From: Mytilus edulis
Taxonomy: Eukaryota; Mollusca; Bivalvia; Mytilida; Mytilidae
Assembly (NCBI RefSeq): GCF_963676685.1
Contig: NC_092354.1
Coordinates: 11,352,746-11,416,745 of the forward strand
DNA length: 64,000 nt
Direction of reading: 5' to 3'
Of this stretch, positions 1 to 10,744 are shown piece after piece (position 1 is the stretch's first letter; the number at the start of each line of letters is the position of its first letter). The notes below the pieces were generated by a model, which had not been told where the DNA came from, did not search any database, and saw nothing but the letters and a program-made list of their open reading frames with translations. The translations under genes and the position numbers were made by a program.

Positions 1-395
1 CAATTAAGATTGGGTGCGAACATGTAGGGTGTGAAAGTGAAAGGGGCGAACGGACCCGGATTCAGACTATGTACCAGTGAGAAATATACAAGCCTTTCTA
101 CGGTATTTATTTGTACAATTCAGGTAGTCTTGACCTATTCATTTGTCTTAAAAAACAGCCAGTTGTCACCTTCACTTCACACACACACACACATATACGA
201 ATATCAATTATATGCTTACGAGACATGTTGCATTGTTAAACTAATGACGGTATGTGAAAATCAAGACTTGCATAAAAACTATCCCAATATTAGAGACAGT
301 GGCGTCATTTTTCCTCAGAGCTTTCAGCTCTTTGATTTTAGGTTCCTAATAGTTGATAATTTGTTGATATAACCATATCATTATCATATTTCCAG

Positions 396-597
396 GTACA
401 TCAGCCCACAGCAGCAAACAAGACCAAGTATTAATAAAAGTGCCATCATCATCACACAATCAACATGGAGTCAAATCTTTAAACGCACCATCTGTTAGTA
501 AAGTTTTGGACTTTGGAGGGACAACATTTCCAGGAGAGGTCCATTATTACAACTGCTTTGAATGTAAAATGTCCATGGGAACACATGATCATTACAG
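396..597 (+). CDS. Exon a: Ser-rich linker and first Cys pair
   Basis: The acceptor is TTTCCAG (ends 395) and the donor is CAG|GTATGA. The exon begins with the last 2 nt of a codon and ends with 2 nt of an Arg codon. It reads TSAHSSKQDQVLIKVPSSSH, then a linker and YYNCFECKMSMGTHDHYR, giving the C-x2-C and two His of a zinc-finger-like unit that continues in the next exon. Confidence 0.75.
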
Positions 598-3500
598 GTA
601 TGATTTTAGTAAAGTTTTGGACAACATTTCCCCTTTGTTTACTGCCTGAGATGAGATATGGCTTAGTAACTAACATCTGTTTATCTTGGTTTGCCATGGG
701 CATTAGAAGTTGTTGATGTTTAATGTGTGCCTTTAGTTTCTTTAGATAAAATTCTATCTCAAGCAAGTAGCGTATATGAAATATTATCACAAAAAAAGTT
801 TACTTAAAATAGCAATAACAAATTTTATAGCAGATATTTCAGGGTGTAGCTATATATTAAAATCATGAACTTTTAAAAATGTTTAAAAAATTACACATTT
901 ACTTAAGGCTTTGCAGAATTTAACAAAATCATGATTTGAAATATGCATGAAAAAAGGAAAATCACAAAAATACTGAACTCCAGGAAATTAAAAAAAAGAA
1001 TAGACTTTCATCAATCAACGAAGAATTGATACAAAAATAAATGAATCCACATTAATATGTTTGTGATTATATTACAGGAAGTATGTGGAGTGTTCCATGT
1101 GTAGGTTTGCTACCATCTGTAGTATAGCGTATGCTAATCATATGATGGGATTCCACTCAGGTCAAATGTCAAGTCTTAACCTCAACATTCCATGGGAACG
1201 AAGGATGCCCAAACCTATGTACTGTTTATGTGGCTTCAGTAGTCGCTATGGCAACAAGATTGGTAAGATAAATATTAAGGTCAAAGGTTAAGTCCCAATC
1301 TGACATTTGATCAGAAGGAAAGATGAATATCCTGATAACAAGTAGATTGTATGGAAAATTTCGTACAGCTTATCAACAAAATTATGTTCTTATAAAAGTT
1401 ATTCTTATTTTGTCCTTTATGTTACAAAAAAGTCCACTATTCTATGTCCGAAGTTATTTCATCCTTCCTGTTATGTCTTTATCATGTTTATGCTATTTTA
1501 TCATTATTCCCTAATCTATTTTTTCCGGTTTCTGTTACAGCTAATCAACCACTGTATGTCCTAATCCAAGTTATTTTATCATTATATCCTAATCTAAGTT
1601 ATCTCCCCTTTCTGTTACAGCTAACCATCTTGTGTTCTGTATGAAGAGTTCATGTTATGAGTTATCTCCACTTTCTGTTACAGCTAACCATCGTTCTGTA
1701 TGAAGAGTTCATGTTATGAGTTATCTCCACTTTCTGTTACAGCTAACCATCGTTCTGTATGAAGAGTTCATGTTATGAGTTATCTCCACTTTCTGTTACA
1801 GCTAACCATCTTGTGTTCTGTATGAAGAGTTCATGTTATGAGTTATCTCCCCTTTCTGTTACAGCTAACCATCGTTCTGTATGAAGAGTTCATGTTGTGA
1901 GTTATCTCCCCTTTCTGTTACAGCTAACCATCTTGTGTTCTGTATGAAGAGTTCATGTTGTGAGTTATCTCCCCTTTCTGTTACAGCTAACCATCTTGTG
2001 TTTTGTATGAAGAGTTCATGTTATGAGTTATCTCCCCTTTCTGTTACAGCTAACCATCTTGTGTTCTGTATGAAGAGTTCATGTTATGAGAATCGACCAG
2101 AGCCAGGAACAGAGTGCTACAGAGAAGAGGGTAATTCTTATGTTCTTAAATACAAAACTATTCAATTTAAAAGGTCAAAAATATTTAATTTAAAATCAAT
2201 TAGTTTAATTCAAAATTCTCTTTTAAAAGCAGCAATTAAAATAGTAGTCACACAGAAATGTTTACCAGTCTTTTTTTGAAAAAAAAATGATTAACCAGTA
2301 AAATGTACATTATTAATGGCCTTGGCGATAAACCTTGTGATTTATTGATATAACGACTGGTTTATTGTGACTTAGGATTATTAAAAAGATTGAGCAAACC
2401 AAATCTCAACAAAATCCATATGGTGAACTTCTGCATTTCATATCTAATGATATCGAGGAAGCAATCATAAAAAATAATCACAGAATGATACTGCAATGAG
2501 CTTTGACCACTTTTTACTGGATTTTTCATAAGAAAAATTGGTAATTGGACTTGTTTACCACTTCAGAGACTGTTTTGCAATTAACTCTCCTAAAGGAATA
2601 CCAGCAACAAATGCAAAAGCTTGAAATACATGTACAGGTGCATTCAAAAGTTTGAAATATATATGATGTAATCTATGTTAAGGGTCATTTCACTATGGTA
2701 TGGCAACCTTGTTTAAAAAGAAGGGAGTACTTTTACTTAATTAGATTATTCATTTGAATCTTATCAAAATTATATTTATGTTAATTTATCTTTATAGAAG
2801 AAGAGGACCCTCGACATAAACCAGGAGCCTCATTATTGGATGCTTTAGGTCTGGTCAAGAGGAGGACCATTACTCCTAGTAAGTTTTACAATCAGTAAAG
2901 AGTATGCGGCCATTTTAGATTCGAAGAATGAGGACTTCCATTAAAACATGCATGGTACCCAGGGAAGGCACTTTAAAAATGGGGTAACAACCCATAGAGG
3001 CAAATTCAAATTCACTAACATTTTCACTTTGCAAAAACATATTAGAGATTTAGAAGTGTCTTCAATGGGTCATATGAATGTTTTTATGGAACTGCTTTGA
3101 TTCAGATTATTACATTTAAGTTTAATTTTCCTACCAAATCTTGTCTGTAAAAGAGAAGTATCATAACCCCAAATGAGTTTTACTTTTGTTATCTTTTCTT
3201 TTAAATAAAAATAAAATATTTATATTATAGAAATACAACTTTTTTAGCACATTTTTTTTTTCATTTTTGGACTGAAATACAAGGGTAGACAACTCAAATA
3301 ATTTAATTTTGTAATGGATGACATTGTATTGTTTTTAAGAAGCAAGAACATTACGTGTAGATTTTTTGAAAATATTTAAAGAAAACTAGTTATCTTTTGA
3401 AACTTTAATAACCAGCTTTAAATTTCAGAGAGGCATTTTACCAAATTATGATTTTGATCCTTATTTCACAGTTCGCACAACTTTAACTATTTTTTTGAAA

Positions 3501-6500
3501 AAAACCAGGATATACATGTATGTAAAATTTCAGAATGAAAATCAATATGAGGCATTTGGCATTGATATATTTATGCATCAATCTTTTTAACCTAAATAGA
3601 CATCTAGAAGTATTCTATGACATGATCTGAACTACCACCATGTTCTTTTTCATCTTTTTATATTAACCCTGTTAACTGTATTTGTCTGTAGGATCTGGGG
3701 AAGGAGGTAAGATCAGCAGCTTCTGTGCGTTTGTGTGAATGTGTTTTCATTAATAAATCATAAATTTAAAGTGCACTGATTAATGGGCCGTCTCAAAAAC
3801 ATTTTTTCTAAGTGCAAGTGTAAGACATTTCAGTTTTAATTTGAGATGAAAGCCACAATTTATGCATGTGGAATTATATTTATTCTGGACAAAATAATTA
3901 GTTATGAATAATGAGATGGTCCCTGAAGCTTTGCTTTTGCTTTAATATATCATGTATATTTTATAATGTACATGTATGCACAACTTTTGATATTGTAATG
4001 TGTAGCCAGCATGCTGAATGCATTTACAGATGTTGATTTCTTAGCTGTGCGCTCAACTCTTTTGGTATACGCACTAATTATGCTAATATTAAATGATTCA
4101 TGAGAGAAAAGAGTTTCTGGATATGCATGAAATATTTGCCACTGGACAAAAGTGAAGGGATAGGTAAATGAAACACTCATTAAGACTAAAAGAAAAAGAC
4201 CAGCACTTATATTCTTGTTTCTTTTCCTCATTATTCCATGGAGCAAACCTTGCACCTTATTTCAAGCGGAAGTGTAAAATGGCCTGTATCATCATGTATC
4301 ATTGATATAAACCTTTCCTGTGGTTTGTGATATATTATCTGCTTCACTATGTATGCTGGAAGCTTCGATTACAAAAGCTAAAAGATTAACAAACCTTTTG
4401 TGCAATAAAATTAACTATGGATGTTAGTTTTGTTTCTTAAACTGTTTATTTGTTTATATTTTTGGAGCAAGACTTTTTTTTACTGTGTGGTAAATTATTA
4501 AGTATATATTGATATTTTTTTTGTATTTTCATGTCAGTCATGCCATTTGCAATCCTATTTGAGTTTTCTGTATATTTATGAGCTAATAGTGTAGAATTTA
4601 AAATTTTGTAAAGTTTGAGCTTGTTGTCATTTCCATATTAAAAAAATATTAAATTTAGCATGCTTATTATGTATATAATTATGAGCTGAGTGATTTGATT
4701 GCTAATTTTAAAAAGCTTGAGCTTGTCATGAAATTTGTCAATATTACTGAAGTGCTGCTTATATACATAAAACATTTTAAGAACAACTTTGAAGTTCTTG
4801 CATCTGTACAATTGTAATTAATGTACTAGGCTTATATTAGCTTTTGTAATAATGTTATTTTATCCTTCTATCTTAAAAGATAAAAAAAAGTTGGTTGTAA
4901 TTGTTTACTTCAAAATTTCTTAAAAGAGAAGCTGACAGCCTGACACACAACAGTACACAAAACCAGGGGTTAAAAAATTCACTAGCCCGACGCCCAGGAT
5001 TAGATCATTTGCGCCTCGTTAACCTCGTTAAACTTTAACCCAATATGCCCGACGGACTAGTAACAAAACATTATTGGCGTTTCCAAAATAGATAGTGGTA
5101 AATCCCTTCATCCCTATTCTAACTTAGTCAAATCAGATTAAATTACGTCATCCGGGATTCGAAGCATTTGAACTGGTTTGTACAGGTCTAGGGTTGCATT
5201 CAATATTGTAGTGGCTACTTAGGGCTATGCAGATTTATGACTATTGAATGAGTAGCTAGCCTAGCTGCTACATAGATATTGATAGCAGCTAGGCTAGCTA
5301 CTCGTTCAGTAGACAAAAATCTATGTAGCACTACGTAACCCTACGATATTGAACGCGACTCTGTTGTAAATAGAACAATTAACTCAGGGTGGACAGGTAT
5401 CATCTATTGATTGCAATATCTCACACTTTTAATATCGATTTCTCAGTACAGGGGGTATTGTACATTGCTTCTGTCGAGATTTTCAATTAATCGGTAGATG
5501 AAGGGGGTACTATTGAGGCTGAAAATTCATCTAGAAAAAATGTAAAATACGATCGGGAAAAGCGGAAAAGAACATATAAAGACAGAAAGATTCCCCTAGG
5601 CAAGGTCGACTGTGGCGCCAGGATGAAATTTCTGAGACCATGTTCTGCGAATATTGCCAGTGTTTTCCCGAGCATCCCAATAAAAGGTCTCCCTTGTATG
5701 TGTGGACAACTAATATAATAATTAAACCACTTGTTTCACACGATAAAACCAATAAACATGTTTTCTCTGCCAGAAAATAAACTAGTTTAAAACGGTGTAT
5801 AATGTCCCCTTCAAAACATGACACCCACCATGTATTATGCAGCAAACTGATTTGTAAGGCATACATGGGCTAGCAGGTCAGTTTTGATGGGCTAGCAGTT
5901 CTTCGAACAGTGCTAGTAAAATCCTGCTGCCAATAAGTCCTGGGCTAGTTATCTGGAACAACATTTTTTAACCCCTGAAAACACAACATAAAAAACTACG
6001 ACTGAGTAACATGAACTTCACCAAAAGCTAGGAGTGATCTCAGGTAATCTGCAAGTGTAAGCAGATTCTGCTCCACATGTGACACCCGTCATATGTTGCT
6101 CATAAGGTTTCAAAGCTATACTCAAACTAGCAGTCATATTTTTATTTTATTTTTTTGGGGGGGGGGGGGGGGAGAAAGTAAAACTATTATTGTGGACAAA
6201 TATACTATTCTTAAATATTAAAAATGATACAAAAAACTTAATTCTACCAATTGAATATAGTTTCTGTAGTTCTCTGAATTTTGTCTAAGTATTATTATGC
6301 ATAGCAATGAACAGTATTAAAACATTGTAAAGGGTTTTATCAAATAATTATTAAAGTAATCATTGGTTTAAGAATATGTGTTCCGTGTAAACTAATAATA
6401 CCTAAAGTTTCCTTGAAACATCTACATACTACAGCTGAGGTGGATTGTGCCAATTTTACCTGCACATTGTGGGAGTGGGCACAGAGTGAACCAAATACTC

Positions 6501-9500
6501 TACTGCAATCTTTCAAAAAACACATGCCAATTCTGTTCATTTAAAATTGAGCATATAAATATATTGAAGCACAAGTTGAGCTTTTTTAATTCAATTTTTT
6601 TTCCAAATCTGAGATTTAATTTACATTAGACAAAGGAACAGTCAATGATGGGTAGTTCCCTGAGCTGTAGTGTACTGGTACCTTTGAATATTACTATGTT
6701 ACTATGTATTTTGCAGTGTACCCTAAATCAGCAGAGACTTCCCCTGTAGAAGACAGCAAACCAGGTCCATGGGATCCAGCGTATGTACCCCCAGAACTCC
6801 AGGGCTCACAGAACAGGAAGACCGTCAAGTTAAAGGACACTATTACACCTTCTAAACATTCAATCTATAGAGGGGTAAGAAAAAAAACAAAAATACTGAA
6901 CTCTGAAGAAAATTCAAAACAGAAAGTCCCTTATCAAATGATAAAACACATCAAACGAATGGACAACAACTGTCATATTCCTCACTTAGTATGGGCATTT
7001 TCTTATGTAAAAAATGGTGGATTGAACCTGGTTTTATAATGCTAAACCTCTCACTTGTATAACAGTCCCAAAATTCCCATTATATTTATAACGATGTGTG
7101 AACAAAACAGACTAAAATTGACAAAATTGGGATACATCACCGTGTCACAATCTTATTCCTCCTTTTTTTTTGTCATTAGATTTAGGTAGAGATTCAAACT
7201 CATAAACTTGTCGAAGATAAACTGATCAGGCTATGGCTAAAAACTAAATACAAGTTGTAGACAAACAAAACATACAATACTGACCAACTCAAACCGTTCA
7301 AAATTGTGAAACATGTTTGAGAAGAGTGAGTAAATCCTGCTCCAAATGTTGATGTCATCATGAATTTCACAAGTAAAAATTCTGTGGCAAGTATAATTCG
7401 GTAAAAATGTACAGTAAATCAAATTAAATAAGGCTGTTTTGTGTCTGTGCAACACTCCTTCACTAAACAACACTACTTAGATTATTCTTTGTTGAGTTTT
7501 TTAAGTGTGTTTTACTCTGACCAAAGACATCCACAAAAATTGGTATCCAATGAATATGATGAATAAAGATCAACCAACTGGTGGCTAGAAAGACTGACAA
7601 ATGACAAGCCAGAATAAAAACATAAAAATGTGTATTTAAACGTTCTAAACTGACTTTTGTATTAATTTCCACATTTATAAGTTGTTCAACAACTTCAACA
7701 ACAATTCCCTTGTTGTAAATGCAACTATGTTCTTTAAATATGCAAAAGAATCTATACAAAACATTTTAATCATTGACAATTTTCAAAACATTTTATAAAT
7801 CATCTGCACAATCGTAGACAATGTCTCACAGATTTTAAATGTATGATTTGATGTTTTTTCTCATTTCATGAAATTGGAGAAAACAGTATTGTATTTTGAG
7901 CTCTGATGTCATCAATTCATGATTTGATAGACACAAATACCCGTTTACTTGTTCCGATTTCACGTCGCCAGTAAACTTAATTTTTGACCATCAAATCACC
8001 AATTGATGTAATAGGAGCTTAAATTTCAGTTTATCTCCAAAATAACATCCATTTGCTCAAATTGATATTATATAAATTTCATGACAAATTTGTAATAATT
8101 CTTTTCAGAAGCCAAAGTCAAAATGTAAAAAAACCTTGGAAATGGATACCAATAATTCAGAGGAAGCCAGTACTTCTTACAAGGGAAATAATTTAGAGCA
8201 AGCTGGAACTTCTCACAAGGGAGATAATTCTGATGAAACTGAAGAGAAGCTTTTAGCTGATGAAGGAAGGGACAGTGGTGGAGATAAAGATGAAAAGGTT
8301 GAAAATCAAAGAACTGAAAGTACTAAAGACAAAGCTGAAGCAGAAAGAAAAGAAAATGAACTGCTTGATTTTGACAATGAAAACGATGGTGCTGAAAGTG
8401 GAGATGAAAATAAAATCAATGAAATTATAGATGCTTTAGATGAAGATGAACTGTTGCAAGAGGAAAATGAACAAGTTAGTGACAAAAATGTGACATTAGC
8501 AAAGGAAAGTGATTCTGAAAAAGTAGATGAAAATAATCTAAAAGAAAGTTCTAATGAAAAGGATGAAAAAATTCAAATTTTAAGTGAAAAAGATGAAAAT
8601 TTAGCAGATAATTCTGGTGATGTGAAAAGTCCGAATGATAGTATAGAATCAAGTTCTGATGGTGTCAAAAGTCCTACAAACAATTCAGATGACAAAGAGA
8701 AAAGTGACAATTTGAAAGAAGATGAGAAAGACGATGAACATATTGATTCTGAGAAACAAGCTGCAACAGATGAGAAAAGTGAAGTTGCAGAAGAATCTTC
8801 ATCAAAAGATAAAATAGATGAAACTGAATCTAATGAAAAAGATGACAATTCAAAAATTGAAGATGATTCAGAAAAACAATTAAAAGATGAATCCACTCCG
8901 GAAAAGGATGAAATTGTTGATGAATTGTCATCAGAATGCAAATTAGATGAAATCAATGAAGATAAAAATGTAGACAATACTGAATCAGAAAAAGATGTCA
9001 GTGAAAAAGTGAATATTGAAGAATCTACCAATCCAGACATTGAAATGAAAGATGAATTATCATCACAGAATAAAATAGATGAAAATGAATCAGAAAGTAA
9101 AGAAGTGGTTCAAAGTGAATCAGAAAATAAAGAAGTGTATCATAGTGAATTACAACAAAAAGAAGTGGTTCATAGTGAATTAGAAGAAAAAGAAGTGGTT
9201 CAAAGTGAATCAGAGCAAACAGAGGAATCAGGACATGAAACAAAAAATGTTGAAAAGGAAAGCCAAGAACCTCATTCAAGTCATAAATTGTCTGAAACAG
9301 GAAGTGAAAATAAGGGAGATAATGATAGTACAAAAGAAATTAAAAGTTCTCCAAAAGTTGAAGATTCAAAGGTAAGAGTTAAGTCTCTTTAAATATCTGA
9401 GTTACATTACGCATACTTGTTTTATAATTTTAACTTTTCTATGCATTGTGCTTAGTTCCTTTGCCATTATTTGTATTGGAATTATATTATATCACAGGAA

Positions 9501-10744
9501 AATGACCAAATCTCCATGAATATACATGAAATAACTGCCACTTGATGTTAAGGAAGCAACAATCAATCAATCTGACACACATAAATTTTTGAATTCCACA
9601 GAAATAAGGTATGGCTATATGTATGCTCTGATAGGCAACTTGTCTAGTCACTTGGCAAAAAAATGGTGGATAGGTTGGGATTTCTTTCTTCCAATTCACA
9701 ATCCGTTTATTAATTAACCACCAGTTTTAATGACATGCTATTTACCTTTCAGACATCACACCATCAATCTGATGATAAAAGATACTATGGCAGCAGGTCA
9801 CATGACCATAGATCAGATAGTCACAGATCACATGATAACAAAAGGTCACATGATGATAGGAGGTCACATGATGATAGGAGGTCACATGATGACAGGAGGT
9901 CTTATGATGACAGACGGTCACATGATAGACAATACCATGACGATAGGTCATACCACCACCAGGGGGGAAGATATGATGATAGGAGTAGACACAGACATCA
10001 AGATGATAGGTATGATCTTTAAGTACAGAATCAAATAAGTCAATCCTGCAACTGTTGGCCCTTGGTCATGTTAGTGGTTTACTCAGGGATAAATAGTCTT
10101 ATCTGTGCAGGTTTTTTTGGTGCACCAAGGACATCTTTTTTCTGCACACTAAAAAATAACATTGATTTTTTTTTCTAAAAATCAAGTACTAGAAATTTGC
10201 TCTCTCTTCCAGTCTGAAACGAATTCATACTTATTCGATGGATACTAAAAAAGTACGCAGGTTAATATAATAGTTATTTTTTTTTCTCCATCAACAAAAT
10301 TGGTACCCATGAATCTACAGCATGGGGTACATTCACTACAGCCCATGTGGATCATTTCCATGAAAAAATATGAATTAAGCTTCTGAATACAATATGTATT
10401 TTTTCAATCTAAAGAAAGTTTTAAGTACATAGCAGTTGTCTAGATGGATAATAATTTCATAAAAACTAGATAGTCAGCTGTACTTCTTATGATTTCTTCA
10501 TCTTTGTACGACAACAATGAAATTATCTGATTTTTTTCCCTTCATTTCATCAATTTTTATATATTTACAGAAAGTTATGTTTATTTTTTCTAGGAGTAAT
10601 GATCGTGGATATCATGACAACAGAGGTTACAATGATCAACGTGACAACAGAGATCATTATAGAGATGACAGACGACACCACAACAGAGGTCATAATCAAG
10701 GTCGTGGTGGATATGGAGCTGGGGGTTACCATGGTTACAGATGA
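396..10744 (+). CDS. Spliced gene, 3' part: zinc-finger, acidic, RS/HD-repeat and RGG-like protein
   Basis: Nine exons (396-597, 1078-1262, 2050-2130, 2798-2878, 3692-3706, 6717-6874, 8109-9371, 9753-10009, 10594-10744) have AG/GT borders and matching phases. They total 2393 nt: 2 nt finish a codon from an exon left of the window, then 797 codons including the TGA. In order the product has a Cys/His-rich part with C-x2-C and H-x3-H groups, a second module of the type CLCGFSSRYGNKIANH followed by further Cys, a linker (DALGLVKRRTITP), a 421-residue Glu/Asp/Lys/Ser-rich exon, Arg-Ser-His-Asp-Asp repeats and an Arg/Gly/His/Tyr-rich C terminus. No membrane segment is seen. A nuclear chromatin or RNA-binding role is inferred. 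The finger part recalls animal POGZ/woc-like chromatin zinc-finger proteins only loosely, so I give no symbol. The N terminus and promoter lie upstream. Confidence 0.8.
955..1010 (+). repeat. Fragment of dispersed mussel repeat family A
   Basis: The words ATCACAAAAATACTGAACTC and GGAAATTAAAAAAAAG match the start of the family seen again near 6883, 45450, 50575 and 57475. It lies in the intron before exon b. Confidence 0.6.
1078..1262 (+). CDS. Exon b: Cys/His fingers
   Basis: The acceptor is ATTACAG (ends 1077) and the donor is TTG|GTAAGA. It reads KYVECSMCRFATICSIAYAN then HMMGFHSG, a C2H2-like unit, followed by a basic linker and MYCLCGFSSRYGNKI. The last module lacks its distal ligands until joined to the next exon. 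The final base starts an Ala codon. Confidence 0.8.
1366..2090 (+). repeat. Tandem array of a 3' splice site plus exon start
   Basis: Eight near-identical units of 63 or 59 bp carry a pyrimidine tract, TTACAG, and the first ~40 nt of exon c. Acceptor AGs end at 1620, 1683, 1742, 1801, 1864, 1923, 1986 and 2049. The 59-bp units lack 4 nt (CATCTTGTGTTC versus CATCGTTC). Two degenerate units precede, with CAG ending near 1368 and 1540. Only the last unit runs on into the full exon and a donor. Confidence 0.9.
2050..2130 (+). CDS. Exon c: distal half of the last finger, preceded by duplicated acceptors
   Basis: The acceptor CTGTTACAG ends at 2049 and the donor is AGG|GTAATT. It reads (A)NHLVFCMKSSCYENRPEPGT then ECYREE, supplying His and Cys residues to the preceding CLCGFSS module. 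The first ~40 nt and the acceptor recur upstream in tandem. Acceptors ending at 1986 and 1923 are in the same frame with no stop, so they would lengthen the exon by 21 or 42 codons. Confidence 0.7.
2798..2878 (+). CDS. Exon d: short conserved-looking linker
   Basis: The acceptor is TTTATAG and the donor is CTA|GTAAGT. The exon is 81 nt and reads EEEDPRHKPGASLLDALGLV then KRRTITP. The basic cluster after the hydrophobic stretch could be a nuclear localisation signal or docking motif (inference). Confidence 0.7.
3692..3706 (+). CDS. Exon e: 15-nt microexon
   Basis: Fifteen bases lie between TTTGTCTGTAG and GGTAAG. Including it keeps the frame and adds about five residues (R/SGEG). Skipping it also keeps the frame, since 15 is divisible by 3, so it may be an optional microexon. 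The evidence is splice signals and phase only. Confidence 0.5.
4964..5977 (+). mobile_element. Decayed hAT-like DNA transposon in an intron
   Basis: A perfect 15-bp inverted repeat, CAGGGGTTAAAAAAT, bounds 1014 bp (4964-4978 and 5963-5977), with CTAGCCC-type sequence just inside both ends. The flanks share AAAAC on both sides. hAT elements normally make 8-bp duplications, so the site is mutated or the class is a related one. Inside, plus strand near 5540-5770, broken frames read KYDREKRKRTYKDRK, then METMFCEYCQCFP-like and SHDKTNKHVFSA-like segments. This is the basic leader and C-x2-C...H...H pattern of the TTF-type zinc finger in ZNF862-like hAT transposases. No catalytic core remains. Confidence 0.75.
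5193..5359. mobile_element. Foldback/MITE hairpin nested in the hAT relic
   Basis: The stretch beginning TTGCATTCAATATTGTAG pairs with its imperfect reverse complement ending CGATATTGAACGCGAC. The arms are about 75 bp each and meet near TAGCTAGCCTAGCTGCT / AGCAGCTAGGCTAGCTA. No coding capacity. Confidence 0.7.
5998..6110 (-). repeat. Dispersed repeat fragment (reverse copy of 46950-47020)
   Basis: GCAGATTCTGCTCCACATGT and the flanking words are the reverse complement of CCACATGTGGAGCAGGATCT at about 46962. It is followed by a poly-G run (about 6157-6172). Confidence 0.6.
6717..6874 (+). CDS. Exon f: Pro-rich linker
   Basis: The acceptor is ATTTTGCAG and the donor is GGG|GTAAGA. It reads VYPKSAETSPVEDSKPGPWD then PAYVPPELQGSQNRKTVKLK and DTITPSKHSIYRG. 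The composition is Pro, Ser and basic, probably disordered. It ends on a codon boundary, matching the next exon. A dispersed mussel repeat begins directly after the donor. Confidence 0.7.
6883..7130 (+). repeat. Dispersed mussel repeat family A
   Basis: It shares AAAATACTGAACTC, ACGAATGGACAACAACTGTC and TTTTCTTATGTAAAAAATGG with copies near 45450, 50575, 52790 and 57475 and reverse copies near 38262 and 47225. It starts immediately after the donor of exon f. Confidence 0.8.
7875..8045. mobile_element. Hairpin MITE, copy 1
   Basis: The left arm (GAGAAAACAGTATTGTATTT ... GATGTCATCAATTCATGATT) is the imperfect reverse complement of the right arm (CATCAAATCACCAATTGATG ... AGTTTATCTCC). A second copy with the same arm core is at 17830-17990. 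It sits 64 bp before the acceptor of exon g. Confidence 0.65.
8109..9371 (+). CDS. Exon g: 421-residue Glu/Asp/Lys/Ser-rich acidic exon
   Basis: The acceptor is CTTTTCAG and the donor is AAG|GTAAGA, phase 0 at both ends. It starts KPKSKCKKTLEMDTNNSEEA. Nearly the whole exon is Glu, Asp, Lys, Ser and Asn, with scattered SEK and DEL motifs. Near 9096-9230 there are four copies of a 12-residue unit of the type SESEXKEVVXSE (36-bp repeat). It is predicted to be disordered and rich in possible casein-kinase-2 sites (inference). The Met at 8136 is internal if the splice is right. The open frames on the opposite strand are compositional shadows. Confidence 0.85.
9753..10009 (+). CDS. Exon h: Arg-Ser-His-Asp-Asp repeats
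   Basis: The acceptor is CCTTTCAG and the donor is TAG|GTATGA. It encodes repeated (K/R)RSHDDR units from an 18-bp DNA repeat, then HHQGGRYDDRSRHRHQDDR. This resembles RS- or RD-type low-complexity domains of splicing and chromatin proteins. Two other frames are also open because the unit length is a multiple of 3; splice phase selects this one. Confidence 0.75.
10594..10744 (+). CDS. Exon i: terminal exon, Arg/Gly/His/Tyr-rich end
   Basis: The acceptor is TTTTTTCTAG. It reads RSNDRGYHDNRGYNDQRDNR, continues in the same style, and ends GRGGYGAGGYHGYR followed by TGA at 10742-10744. The RGG/GY-rich tail suggests RNA binding or condensate behaviour (inference). Confidence 0.75.

Noticed and set aside
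31-372. Open frame at the left edge as an additional exon
   Set aside because: It includes a CA-repeat and a dispersed-repeat-like start, has no donor in the phase required by the exon at 396, and shows no domain.
6157-6172. Poly-G run of about 16 bases
   Set aside because: A simple homopolymer that could form a G-quadruplex-like structure, but there is no other G block nearby and no context to support a function.
8573-9333. Long open frames on the minus strand opposite the acidic exon
   Set aside because: They arise from the biased codon composition of the plus-strand exon; Ser/Phe-rich with no motif or splice context.
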